45,854 nt of DNA from Allomuricauda sp. (GTDB taxonomy: Bacteria; Bacteroidota; Bacteroidia; Flavobacteriales; Flavobacteriaceae), in assembly GCA_030148335.1 (NCBI GenBank), contig JASBTQ010000011.1, positions 1-45,854 of the forward strand, in the 5' to 3' direction. Position numbers and translations under genes: made by a program. Shown here piece by piece: positions 8,985 to 16,712 of this stretch (its first letter is position 1; every line of letters begins with the position of its first letter). The notes under the pieces were generated by a model, which saw only the letters and a list, made by a program, of their open reading frames with translations, was not told the origin of the DNA and did no database searches.

Positions 8985-9209
8985 TCAATATTCATCCTCG
9001 TTCCAGAGGTAATCCTCCTCGGTGGGATAATCAGGCCATATTTCTTCGATGGACTCATATATTTCGCCGCCCTCCTCTTCCATGGACTGTAAATTTTCTA
9101 CAACTTCCAATGGTGCTCCGGTACGGATAGCATAATCTATCAATTCGTCCTTGGTGGCTGGCCAAGGTGCGTCACTCAAATATGAGGCTAGTTCTAACGT
9201 CCAGTACAT
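8985..9209 (-). CDS. DUF2795 family protein
   Basis: A 74-residue, strongly acidic small protein whose N-terminal half (ELASYLSDAPWPATKDELID, residues 5-24, then AIRTGAPLEVVENLQSM) matches the DUF2795 pattern, a small helical domain common in Bacteroidota and Actinobacteria. The C-terminus is very acidic and rich in Trp/Tyr (SIEEIWPDYPTEEDYLWNED). No biochemical role is established that I know of. It is transcribed alone from a good promoter (9237-9266) with a terminator before secA, which speaks for an independently regulated, probably abundant protein. Confidence 0.85.
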   Translation of the reverse strand: MYWTLELASYLSDAPWPATKDELIDYAIRTGAPLEVVENLQSMEEEGGEIYESIEEIWPDYPTEEDYLWNEDEY

Positions 9210-9236
9210 AGTAACGGTTTGATTTTAAATTTTTTG

Positions 9237-9266
9237 CAAAAATAATTTTTAAACCCAATTCGCCAA
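9237..9266 (-). promoter_or_regulatory. Promoter of the DUF2795 gene
   Basis: On the minus strand TTG (9266-9264) is followed after a 19-base spacer by TATTTTTG (9244-9237), a full match to the Bacteroidota sigma-A consensus TTG-N17-23-TAnnTTTG. The predicted start lies about 20 bases ahead of the ATG at 9209. Confidence 0.65.
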
Positions 9267-9331
9267 GTAAAAACAGCATTATTTAAAAATTATTTTGATG
9301 TTGGCAAAACTTTGGCGTCAAAAAAACGATT

Positions 9332-9892
9332 TTATTGGTCCAACTTCTCCGGGATCCACTTGACTTCTTGGGCTCTTAAGTCTTTGGACAACTTCCGTGC
9401 CAATACGAAGAGATAATCGGAAAGACGGTTGATATAGGAAAGCAAGGTGTCGGGAACGGGCTCATTTTCGTGCAGGTAGGAGATCATGCGTTCCGCCCTT
9501 CGGCAAACGGTTCTGGCAATATGACAGTATGACACGGTGGTGTGCCCGCCGGGAAGGATAAAATGTGTCATTTCGGGCAATTCCTCGTTCATCTGGTCCA
9601 TTTCCTTTTCCAAAAGCTCGATATCTGCATCACCGATACGGGGTATTTTAAGGCGTTTGTCCTTTTTGGGTTCCGTGGCGAGGATGGACCCCACGGTGAA
9701 GAGTTTTTCTTGGATGATGGCCAACACCTCCTTGGAATGGGCGTCCATTTCCTGATCGCGAAGCAGTCCCAAATAGGAATTGAGTTCGTCAATGGTGCCA
9801 TAACTTTCGATACGGATATGGTGCTTGGGCACCCGAGTGCCCGTGAACAGTGCTGTGGTGCCCTTGTCACCTGTTTTGGTGTATATTTTCAT
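9332..9892 (-). CDS. Cob(I)alamin adenosyltransferase, PduO type
   Basis: Transfers the 5'-deoxyadenosyl group of ATP to reduced cobalamin, making adenosylcobalamin. The 186-residue protein opens with the family hallmark MKIYTKTGDKGTTALF and carries IRIESYGTIDELNSYLG (about 25-41) and the C-terminal CRRAERMI and INRLSDYLFVLARKLS, where the substrate-binding Arg and Asn residues lie. The frame can be extended five codons to a TTG, but the ATG at 9892 is the canonical start. A heptamer-repeat array directly abuts the start codon (9892-9940). No cobalamin riboswitch or other corrinoid genes are near, which suggests use of salvaged vitamin B12. Confidence 0.95.
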   Translation of the reverse strand: MKIYTKTGDKGTTALFTGTRVPKHHIRIESYGTIDELNSYLGLLRDQEMDAHSKEVLAIIQEKLFTVGSILATEPKKDKRLKIPRIGDADIELLEKEMDQMNEELPEMTHFILPGGHTTVSYCHIARTVCRRAERMISYLHENEPVPDTLLSYINRLSDYLFVLARKLSKDLRAQEVKWIPEKLDQ

Positions 9893-9940
9893 GCTATCAG
9901 TTATCAATAATCAATTTACAATAACCAATTATCAGTACAA
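9892..9940. repeat. Degenerate heptamer array A
   Basis: Consecutive 7-base units on the plus strand: TGCTATC, AGTTATC, AATAATC, AATTTAC, AATAACC, AATTATC, AGTACAA. The period of seven is kept without slippage while the units vary, mostly as AATNATC. It directly abuts the start codon of the adenosyltransferase gene and so occupies its 5' untranslated or promoter region. Confidence 0.7.
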
Positions 9941-9990
9941 AATTGGCATGGGGATATAGCATTTTAGAGAGATTTGAGTATTGTCCATGG

Positions 9991-10039
9991 TTTATTGAAC
10001 ATTGGTAATTGCCAATTGCCAATTGCTCATTGTTCATTG
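9991..10039. repeat. Degenerate heptamer array B
   Basis: Seven consecutive 7-base units all ending in ATTG: TTTATTG, AACATTG, GTAATTG, CCAATTG, CCAATTG, CTCATTG, TTCATTG. Period seven is exact. The array contains the stop codon and last codons of the 53-residue frame on the minus strand and lies 51 bases from array A. Confidence 0.75.
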
Positions 10040-10188
10040 TCTCTTTCATGTTGGCGTTTGCCCTCCATGAACCTTCTCGACTTTCTTCTTCGGGTCGATT
10101 TCTTGTTTCGGAACAGAATGATCAGATAGATGAGCCCCAATACGGCGAGAACATACCAAACGGTGTTGTCTGTTGTTGCATTTTCCAT
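10027..10188 (-). CDS. 53-residue single-pass membrane microprotein
   Basis: A short minus-strand frame with ATG at 10188 (MENATTDNTVWYVLAVLGL...). It has a short polar N-terminus, one transmembrane helix (about 10-26, WYVLAVLGLIYLIILF) and a strongly basic tail (about 27-45: NKKSTRRRKSRRFMEGKRQ), giving an N-out/C-in topology by the positive-inside rule. It begins 16 bases after the stop of the gene at 10205-10705, so it looks like the next gene of that operon. Small flavobacterial membrane proteins with a similar helix plus RRKSRRFM-like tail exist in my memory as uncharacterised proteins; no function is known. Its last codons are inside heptamer array B. Confidence 0.65.
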   Translation of the reverse strand: MENATTDNTVWYVLAVLGLIYLIILFRNKKSTRRRKSRRFMEGKRQHERDNEQ

Positions 10189-10204
10189 ACTTAAAAATAC
10201 TTTT

Positions 10205-10705
10205 TTAAATCCGAATCGTAAAATGCTCCTTCACTTGTTCTTTTCGGATGAAGACAGCCCCACAATGGAACATATCGATGCTCACCGTGATTTTGGGCGA
10301 AGCGATCAACGTCTTCCAATCTTCCATTTTTTTTTCATTTTGATGGATGCCCTCCACCAGGATCATGCTGTCATTATGCAGTTTTCCTTTGGAAAGAAGT
10401 TCTTCAAAGTGCTTGGTGTCCAATAGGTTGGTATAGATAATGTCCACAGGTTTGGTGTCAAAATCAATATTGGGAAACATTTCTTTGACGGTTTTTTCAA
10501 GAGAAGGATTGGGGTCCATATGGACACTATTTGCCTTGAAGTGGGCAATGCTCTTCAGCAGCACATTGATGGATTTGTCCCTGTGCATTTTTTTTCCGGC
10601 ATACAGGCATTGGGTCACATACTGGAAGACAAAAGGGGAGTGCACTCCATGTGCATTGGTGGATTTAAGCAGAAATTTCAGATGTGAAATAATCTTGCCT
10701 TCCAT
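10205..10705 (-). CDS. Shortened methyltransferase-like protein (HGVHSPFVF family)
   Basis: A 166-residue protein whose N-terminus (LKFLLKSTNAHGVHSPFVFQ, residues 10-29) matches a Bacteroidota family usually annotated as class I SAM-dependent methyltransferase of roughly 230-250 residues. The C-terminal half keeps the late strands (DIIYTNLLDTKHFEELL, ILVEGIHQNEKKMEDWKTLI, ITVSIDMFHCGAVFIRKEQ). The glycine-rich SAM-binding segment expected between residues 45 and 60 is not visible; the chain moves from AHFKANSVHMDP straight on. I infer an internal deletion that probably abolished methyl transfer. It starts one base after the stop of the ABC-F gene, so it is cotranscribed. Confidence 0.6.
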   Translation of the reverse strand: MEGKIISHLKFLLKSTNAHGVHSPFVFQYVTQCLYAGKKMHRDKSINVLLKSIAHFKANSVHMDPNPSLEKTVKEMFPNIDFDTKPVDIIYTNLLDTKHFEELLSKGKLHNDSMILVEGIHQNEKKMEDWKTLIASPKITVSIDMFHCGAVFIRKEQVKEHFTIRI

Positions 10706-10706
10706 T

Positions 10707-12581
10707 TTATCCCTCTAAAATGGATGAAAGCTCGAACCAACGTTCTGTTTTCTCCTCGATGGTATCCGAAAGCTTCTTCAGTTCCATAGAAAGTTGGTTG
10801 ATTTCTTCCCCATCCAGATTTGGATCGGCAAACTTATTCTGCAAGGCTACTTTTTGCTCTTCCAGTTTTTGGATGTCCTTTTCCAATTGTTTGTGTTCCT
10901 TCTGCTCCAGATAGGAAAGTTTGCCGCCGCTTTCCTTTTCCTTCCAATGGGTCTTCTCCGTTTTTTCAGGAATCTCCTTGTTTTCCCGTTCCTCGATGAG
11001 CTTGCTGCTCTCGTAGACCCTGTAATCGGTATAGTTGCCGGGAAAATTTTCAATTTCCCCCTCGCCCCTGAACACAAACAAATGGTCCACGATCTTGTCC
11101 ATGAAATAGCGGTCATGCGACACCACGATCAAGCATCCCGGAAAATCCAACAGAAAACTTTCCAGGACATTCAGGGTCACAATATCAAGGTCGTTGGTGG
11201 GCTCATCCAGGATCAAGAAATTAGGGTTTTGGATAAGTACCGTGCACAAATACAAGCGTTTGCGTTCCCCGCCACTGAGTTTGTCCACAAAATCGTACTG
11301 CTTTTTTCGGTCAAAGAGAAAACGTTCCAACAACTGCTGTGCGGAAATCTGTTTCCCTTTTTTCAATGGAATGTAGTCTCCGAACTCGCGGATGACATCG
11401 ATGACCTTTTGCCCTTCCTTATCCGGAATGCCCTTTTGGGTATAGTAGCCAAACTTGATGGTGTCTCCAACCACCACCTTACCACCATCCACATCTTCTT
11501 TTTGGGTGATGATGTTCAAGAAGGTGGATTTTCCGGTTCCGTTCTTCCCAATGATCCCGATCCGTTCACCTTTGGTGAAGTTGTAATCGAACTTGTTCAA
11601 AATGGTCTTGCCCCCATAGGATTTGGAAATGTTATGGAGCTCCAAGATTTTGCTGCCCAAGCGCTCCATATTGAGTTCCAGTTCCACTTCATGGTCTTTT
11701 CTCCGTTGGTTTGCCCGCTGTTTGATCTCATTGAAATCGTCTATCCGTGATTTGGATTTGGTGGTACGTGCCTTGGGCTGTCGGCGCATCCATTCCAGCT
11801 CCTTTTTGTAGAGCAACTTGGATTTATGTTGTTCCACGGCCTCGCGTTCCATCCGGCCTTCCTTTTCGCTCAGATAATAGGAGTAGTTGCCTTTGTAGGT
11901 ATATAACTGATTGTTGTCCAGTTCAATGATCTCGTTGCAGACACGGTCCAGGAAATACCGGTCGTGGGTGACCATGAACAGGGTCATGTTCTCTTTGGAA
12001 AAATAGGCCTCCAGCCATTCGATCATCTCCAGGTCCAAGTGGTTGGTCGGCTCATCCATAATAAGCAGTTCAGGCTTGTTCAGCAGGGCATTGGCCAGAG
12101 CCAGCCGTTTTCGCTGCCCGCCTGACAATGTGGCCACCTTGGCGTCGAGTTGGGTAAGCTGTAGTTTGAAGAGGATCTGTTTGTACTGAGTCTCAAAATC
12201 CCAGGCATTGTGCCGTTCCATGGCCTCGAAGGCCTTTTGGTAGCGTGTGCTGTCCTCAGGATTCTCCACGGCCTTTTCGTAGGCGGCGATGATCTTGAGG
12301 ATTTCATTGTCCGTAGCAAAAATGGTCTCCTCAACGGTCAGGTTGGGATCCAAACGGGGCTCTTGTTCCAAAAAGGAGATCTTGATGTCCTTCCTGATGG
12401 TGACCTGTCCCGTTTCGGACGTGTCCTTGCCCGACATGATGTTGAGAATGGATGTTTTTCCGCTCCCGTTCTTGGCTATCAGTGCAATTTTTTGGTCTTT
12501 GTTGATGCCAAAGGAGATGTCGGAGAAGAGTACCAGTTCCCCATACGATTTTGATATGTTTTCTACCGTCAGTAAGTTCAT
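10707..12581 (-). CDS. ABC-F family ATPase (Uup/EttA-like translation factor)
   Basis: A 624-residue soluble protein with two ATP-binding cassettes and no membrane helices. The first cassette has Walker A AKNGSGKTS (36-44), signature LSGGQRKRLALANALL and Walker B LLIMDEPTNHLDL; the second has GKNGTGKST (about 343), LSGGERKRLYLC and FLILDEPTNDLDI. A charged linker (about 235-315, with RRQPKARTTKSKSRIDDF) joins them, and the C-terminus is a coiled coil as in Uup. ABC-F proteins act on the ribosome or on replication intermediates; the C-terminal coiled coil and interdomain sequence favour Uup over EttA. It is followed after one base by the methyltransferase-like gene and preceded by lnb. Confidence 0.93.
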   Translation of the reverse strand: MNLLTVENISKSYGELVLFSDISFGINKDQKIALIAKNGSGKTSILNIMSGKDTSETGQVTIRKDIKISFLEQEPRLDPNLTVEETIFATDNEILKIIAAYEKAVENPEDSTRYQKAFEAMERHNAWDFETQYKQILFKLQLTQLDAKVATLSGGQRKRLALANALLNKPELLIMDEPTNHLDLEMIEWLEAYFSKENMTLFMVTHDRYFLDRVCNEIIELDNNQLYTYKGNYSYYLSEKEGRMEREAVEQHKSKLLYKKELEWMRRQPKARTTKSKSRIDDFNEIKQRANQRRKDHEVELELNMERLGSKILELHNISKSYGGKTILNKFDYNFTKGERIGIIGKNGTGKSTFLNIITQKEDVDGGKVVVGDTIKFGYYTQKGIPDKEGQKVIDVIREFGDYIPLKKGKQISAQQLLERFLFDRKKQYDFVDKLSGGERKRLYLCTVLIQNPNFLILDEPTNDLDIVTLNVLESFLLDFPGCLIVVSHDRYFMDKIVDHLFVFRGEGEIENFPGNYTDYRVYESSKLIEERENKEIPEKTEKTHWKEKESGGKLSYLEQKEHKQLEKDIQKLEEQKVALQNKFADPNLDGEEINQLSMELKKLSDTIEEKTERWFELSSILEG

Positions 12582-12603
12582 GAATGCTGTTTATGGGCCA
12601 GGT

Positions 12604-13785
12604 TCAAAGTTTGGAATACCGGATGAGGTATACATACCGAATGGCCAGGGTCAAAAATAAGGGAATCAGCACAGGTGAAAAAGACTGCACCTGGATTATC
12701 CAAAGCAGCAGTACAATCCCGATGAGTCCCAAAGCGGACCAGAGGTATCTAGAGGACCATTTGGGCAATCTATCTTGAAAAGCAAAAATAAAGGCGACCA
12801 CCACATTCAGCGGAAAAGCCCAAAGCACGTTGAAGTTGTTTGGGGTTGAAGTGTGGTCCGTCGCAAACCAAAGGAGCAACAGGAAGGTGCCCACCAAGCC
12901 CGTCAGGAACATCAGTGAAAAATCCAACCAACGGCTTCTGGTCTTGTGGGTATGATCAAAATAGGTGATGGCGCAGGTAAAGGCCAACAATAAAATGAAC
13001 CAAAACAAAGGGGACAATGGGAAAAAACGTTGTTGGGTGTGTTCGTTGTAGTCCAAAATGGTGCGTTCCCTTTTTAGGAGGGGCTTAGCGTTGAGACTTG
13101 TGTTCCGTATCTGTTCCATGGCATAGTAGGGGAGGAACATATGTTCCTGCACCGTGGCCTTTCTGTCCACATTGGCTCCAAAAGCGAGGTCAATGCCGAA
13201 CATGGACCATGAATTGATGTCCACAAATTGCCTTACCAATTGTCTGAAAGTGTATTGTTTTTCCAAATGGGAACCTTCAAAAACAATAGCATCCCCAAAT
13301 TGTTCTTTCAAGATGGTGCCTGTGATACTGGAACAATTGTTCAGCAAGGGATCGTAGAGATAATCCCTGTTTTGGGGCAGGTAGTTGTTTTCAAAAAAGA
13401 CGAGCAATTGGTTCCGCTGTTCCAAACTAAGGTCAAAAATTTGCTCCTTTACCCATCTTTTCTCCAGTTCATATTCATACAAAAATGCATCAAAACTGCG
13501 ACGGGAAAGGGAATAGATCATTCTTCCCTTTGCGAAATTCAGATAGAAATTGGGCTGGTCAAAATCGAAAGTACCATAATTATACACCACATCGATGCCC
13601 AAAACAGGATCTTGTACCCGAAAGGCACTGTGGCCAAAGGCATAGTATAGCTCATCACCCGCTGCGCAGGTGAGCAGGCTAACCTGTGATCGTTCGGTGA
13701 GTTCTGGTGCTTGGGAAAACAGCACTTTTCCGATCAACAGCAAAAGAAATGAAAAAAAGTACTTTGGTCTCATCCTGAAATTCAT
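12604..13785 (-). CDS. lnb: Lipoprotein N-acyltransferase Lnb-like (DUF4105) membrane protein
   Basis: A 393-residue protein: signal sequence (about 1-24), a periplasmic domain of the former DUF4105 family, and five C-terminal membrane helices (from about 255 on: LFWFILLLAFTCAITYF and following). DUF4105 is known as the periplasmic domain of Bacteroides Lnb, which N-acylates the lipid-modified cysteine of lipoproteins in a phylum that lacks Lnt. Conserved-looking candidate catalytic residues are His52 in YAFGHSAFRV and Cys151 in LLNNCSSITG. The frame runs open much further upstream, to 14340, but that part crosses repeats and the divergent pssA gene, so the ATG at 13785, which starts the signal peptide, was chosen; ATG 13773 is the alternative. 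Confidence 0.75.
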   Translation of the reverse strand: MNFRMRPKYFFSFLLLLIGKVLFSQAPELTERSQVSLLTCAAGDELYYAFGHSAFRVQDPVLGIDVVYNYGTFDFDQPNFYLNFAKGRMIYSLSRRSFDAFLYEYELEKRWVKEQIFDLSLEQRNQLLVFFENNYLPQNRDYLYDPLLNNCSSITGTILKEQFGDAIVFEGSHLEKQYTFRQLVRQFVDINSWSMFGIDLAFGANVDRKATVQEHMFLPYYAMEQIRNTSLNAKPLLKRERTILDYNEHTQQRFFPLSPLFWFILLLAFTCAITYFDHTHKTRSRWLDFSLMFLTGLVGTFLLLLWFATDHTSTPNNFNVLWAFPLNVVVAFIFAFQDRLPKWSSRYLWSALGLIGIVLLLWIIQVQSFSPVLIPLFLTLAIRYVYLIRYSKL

Positions 13786-13885
13786 CTCGGCAAATATCAG
13801 AATAAATACGATATGACTGGACAGAGGAAGACATTGAAGGCAGGTACTATTGAAATAAGTTTGAGTCAACAACCGAATAACCAGG

Positions 13886-13935
13886 TCCGAAGTCAGAAGT
13901 CGGAAGTCCAAAAAACTTGAAACCTGAAACTTCAA
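13886..13935. repeat. Degenerate heptamer array C
   Basis: Two short runs of 7-base units: TCCGAAG, TCAGAAG, TCGGAAG (13886-13906), then after 8 bases ACTTGAA, ACCTGAA, ACTTCAA (13915-13935). It has the same period as arrays A and B but a different core (GAAGTC). It lies in the divergent region between lnb and pssA, where no perfect -7 box was found. Confidence 0.6.
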
Positions 13936-13999
13936 ATCAAATAATCCAATAACCGAAAAACGACTTCTTTGCCTTATTTTTACGAAAATCTGACCCTGT

Positions 14000-14725
14000 A
14001 TGAAGTCGTATATCCCCAATTTTTTGACCTTGTTGAATGTGTTGAGTGGTTGTATTGCCACAGTTTTTGCGGTGCTCAACCAACTGGAATGGGCGGCCCT
14101 CTTTGTTTTTATTGGGATATTTTTCGACTTTTTTGACGGCTTGGCGGCTCGTGTGTTGAAGGTGCAGAGCGAAGTTGGCGTGCAGTTGGATTCCTTGGCT
14201 GATGTGATCACCAGTGGTCTGGTCCCTGGGGTGGTCATGTTCCAATTGTTGAACATGGCAGAAAGGGGAGGTTGGAATTTGGGAATTTTTGGACATGGTA
14301 CCGAAATGACCGTGCTGCCTTTTTTCGGGTTTGTGATCACTTTGGCGTCTGCCTATCGGTTGGCGAAGTTCAATGTGGACGAGAACCAAGTTTCTTCCTT
14401 TGTGGGGCTGCCCACACCTGCCAATGCGCTGCTGATTTTGTCGCTTCCCTTGATCCTTTTGTACCATAACAATGAATTGCTGAATGGGATCATCCTAAAC
14501 CCATGGTTTTTGGTCGGATTAACGATTTTAAGTGCCTATTTGCTGAACTCATCCATTACACTTTTCGCTCTGAAGTTCAAAAATTGGAGTTTTAAGGACA
14601 ATGGCGTACGCTATCTGTTTTTAATCGGGAGTTTGATTATGTTGTTGACCTTGAAGTTTTTGGCCATACCCTTGATCATCCTGTTCTATATTTTGGCTTC
14701 TTTGCTGGTGCCTGCAGAAAAATAA
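14000..14725 (+). CDS. pssA: CDP-diacylglycerol-serine O-phosphatidyltransferase
   Basis: Makes phosphatidylserine, the precursor of phosphatidylethanolamine. The CDP-alcohol phosphotransferase signature D-x2-DG-x2-AR-x8-G-x3-D-x3-D is complete at about residues 43-68 (FFDFFDGLAARVLK ... GVQLDSLAD). The 241 residues are almost wholly membrane helices, and the N-terminus (MKSYIPNFLTLLNVLSGC) fits the PssA subfamily, in which the first helix carries the LTLLNxxxG motif. It is divergent from lnb and convergent with lptB, with only six bases between the two stop codons. No decarboxylase gene is adjacent. Confidence 0.93.
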   Translation: MKSYIPNFLTLLNVLSGCIATVFAVLNQLEWAALFVFIGIFFDFFDGLAARVLKVQSEVGVQLDSLADVITSGLVPGVVMFQLLNMAERGGWNLGIFGHGTEMTVLPFFGFVITLASAYRLAKFNVDENQVSSFVGLPTPANALLILSLPLILLYHNNELLNGIILNPWFLVGLTILSAYLLNSSITLFALKFKNWSFKDNGVRYLFLIGSLIMLLTLKFLAIPLIILFYILASLLVPAEK

Positions 14726-14731
14726 AAGAGT

Positions 14732-15472
14732 CTAAAAGTCCAGCTTCTTCTTGCGGAGCTCGAAGTTCTGCCCCAAATATACTTTTCGGACCATTTCGTC
14801 CACGGCCAATTCTTCGGGAACACCTGCTTTGAGGATTCCCCCTTCGAACATGAGGTAGGAACGCTCGGTGATGGCCAAGGTTTCCTGAACGTTGTGGTCG
14901 GTGATCAGGATGCCGATGTTCTTGTTCTTCAATTGGGCCACGATACGCTGGATATCCTCAACGGCTACTGGGTCCACCCCGGCAAATGGTTCATCCAGCA
15001 GGATGAACTTGGGGTCGGTGGCCAGTGCGCGGGCAATCTCTGTACGGCGGCGTTCGCCCCCTGAAAGTAGGTCACCCCTGTTTTTCCTGATATGCCCAAG
15101 ACCAAATTCATCGATCAAGGATTCCATTTTCATGTGTTGCTCCTTCTTGCTCAAATTGGTGAGCTGCAACACGCTGAGAATGTTCTTTTCGATACTGAGC
15201 TTGCGGAACACAGAGGCCTCTTGGGCCAGATAGCCTATGCCGTTCTGGGCCCTTTTGTACATCGGGAAACTGGTGATGTCCATGTTTTCGAGGTAGATGT
15301 TGCCACCATTGGGCTTGATCAGCCCCACGATCATGTAGAAGGAAGTGGTCTTCCCAGCCCCGTTGGGTCCCAGCAGACCTACAATCTCTCCTTGGTTCAC
15401 TTCCAAGGATATGCCCTTTACGACCTTTCGGCCCCGATAGGCCTTCATGATGTTTTCTGCGCGTAGCTTCAT
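14732..15472 (-). CDS. lptB: LPS export ABC transporter ATP-binding protein LptB
   Basis: ATPase that powers extraction of lipopolysaccharide from the inner membrane with LptF and LptG. The 246 residues carry Walker [17 protein letters not shown] (about 32-47), the Q loop, signature [16 protein letters not shown], Walker [17 protein letters not shown] with the LptB-typical DPVAVEDIQ, and the switch region ([11 protein letters not shown]). It is the last gene of the run kdsD, tatC, AhpD-like, lptB, all on the minus strand, separated from the previous gene by 57 bases. It ends back to back with pssA. Confidence 0.95.
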   Translation of the reverse strand: MKLRAENIMKAYRGRKVVKGISLEVNQGEIVGLLGPNGAGKTTSFYMIVGLIKPNGGNIYLENMDITSFPMYKRAQNGIGYLAQEASVFRKLSIEKNILSVLQLTNLSKKEQHMKMESLIDEFGLGHIRKNRGDLLSGGERRRTEIARALATDPKFILLDEPFAGVDPVAVEDIQRIVAQLKNKNIGILITDHNVQETLAITERSYLMFEGGILKAGVPEELAVDEMVRKVYLGQNFELRKKKLDF

Positions 15473-15529
15473 AGGAATGGGCCAAAACTAAACATATTCT
15501 TTTTCAGGGGGGCACTCTTTTGGATTTTT

Positions 15530-15880
15530 TTAAGCATCGTTCTCTTCCAACGCTTCCCAAAATTCGTAGGCACGGCGCAAGTGTGGCACAACGATGGTAC
15601 CTCCCACCAAAGTGGCAATGCCCAGGGTCTCCATCACCTCTTCTTTGTTGGCACCGGCCTTTTTGGAGCTTTCCAAGTGATATTTCACGCAATCGTCACA
15701 ACGGAGCACGGCCGAAGCCACCAGTCCCAACAGTTCCTTGGTCTTCACGTCCAGGGCACCAGCCATGTAAGCGTTGGTGTCCAGATTGAAGATACGTTTG
15801 ATGAGCTTGTTGTTATCGGCAAGCAACTTTTCGTTCATTTGGGAACGATAGGCATTGAATTCCTCTACTTTATTTGGCAT
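15530..15880 (-). CDS. Carboxymuconolactone decarboxylase / AhpD-like protein
   Basis: A 116-residue protein of the AhpD-like fold with the redox motif CDDCVKYH (Cys61-x2-Cys64-x3-His68), the same CxxCxxxH arrangement used by alkylhydroperoxidase AhpD. The rest of the domain (KTKELLGLVASAVL before, GANKEEVMETLGIATLVGG after) is typical. The physiological substrate is unknown; a small thiol peroxidase or disulfide reductase is likely. The start overlaps the end of tatC by 11 bases, so it belongs to the kdsD-tatC-lptB run. Confidence 0.9.
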   Translation of the reverse strand: MPNKVEEFNAYRSQMNEKLLADNNKLIKRIFNLDTNAYMAGALDVKTKELLGLVASAVLRCDDCVKYHLESSKKAGANKEEVMETLGIATLVGGTIVVPHLRRAYEFWEALEENDA

Positions 15881-16712
15881 TTTTCTGTGCTTTTTCTTTT
15901 TTCTTCTCTCTTCTTACCACCCAAGCGGAAATATAAATGCTGATTTGGTACAAAATAAGTACTGGAATGGCCACGACTATTTGACTGGTAATATCGGGGG
16001 GTGTGATGATGGCTGACAGAATCAAAACAATCACCAAGGCAATCTTTCTGTACTTTTTCAAGAATTCTGGGGTTACCAATCCCACTTTGGTCAAGAAATA
16101 GATGACGATGGGAAGCTCGAACATGATCCCACAAGCAATGACCGATGCCCTAACCGTAGATACGTAGGAGGCAAGATCAATTTCGTTCAATACTTCTTTA
16201 CTGACCTGATACGATCCCAAGAAGTTGATGGACAATGGGGCCACCACATAATATCCGAACAATACACCCAAAAAGAAAAGAGCGGAAGCCGTTAGTATGA
16301 ATCCTCTGGAGTGCTTGCGTTCCTTTTCATATAGTCCAGGGCTAATGAATCGCCATAATTCGAACAAAATATAAGGGAAACCAATGATCACACCTGCCCA
16401 AATGGAGGTCCAAATGTGGGCCGAAAACTGGCCTGCCATCAATCTACTCTGAATGGTGAAAGGCAAAGATTCGCTACAAAACTCCGATGTTACCCCAAAA
16501 TAAGTGGCAATTTGGCAAAAGAATTTATAAGTGGGAAAATCCATGTTCTTGGGTCCGAACAGGATAACATCAAAGATGAAGCCTTTGAACACAAATGCCA
16601 CACAGGCGATCATGACCACGGCAAGGGTTGAGCGTACGAGATGCCAGCGCAATTCTTCCAAATGGTCCAAAAAGGACATTTCATCCGGATTTTTCTTTTG
16701 TTTTTTTGCCAT
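15870..16712 (-). CDS. tatC: Twin-arginine translocase subunit TatC
   Basis: Core receptor of the Tat system, which exports folded, often cofactor-bearing proteins. The protein has 280 residues and six membrane helices. The family signature MSFLDHLEELRWHLVRS (about 12-28) and the periplasmic/third-helix region FELWRFISPGLYEKERK are present. An insertion between helices 1 and 2 (about 50-90) is longer than in E. coli, which is usual in Bacteroidota. Start and kdsD stop share one base (TAATG), so translation is coupled. No tatA is in the window. Confidence 0.97.
   Translation of the reverse strand: MAKKQKKNPDEMSFLDHLEELRWHLVRSTLAVVMIACVAFVFKGFIFDVILFGPKNMDFPTYKFFCQIATYFGVTSEFCSESLPFTIQSRLMAGQFSAHIWTSIWAGVIIGFPYILFELWRFISPGLYEKERKHSRGFILTASALFFLGVLFGYYVVAPLSINFLGSYQVSKEVLNEIDLASYVSTVRASVIACGIMFELPIVIYFLTKVGLVTPEFLKKYRKIALVIVLILSAIITPPDITSQIVVAIPVLILYQISIYISAWVVRREKKKEKAQKNAK

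Noticed and set aside
9893..10026. Cobalamin riboswitch upstream of the adenosyltransferase gene
   Set aside because: The region is occupied by heptamer arrays and shows no B12-box-like motif or conserved stems.
9892..10039. CRISPR-like repeats
   Set aside because: Units are only seven bases, contiguous and without spacers.
13786..14340. Upstream extension of the lnb frame as one 578-codon gene
   Set aside because: The extension crosses the heptamer array, lies antisense to pssA, and has low-complexity composition; a proper signal peptide starts at 13785.
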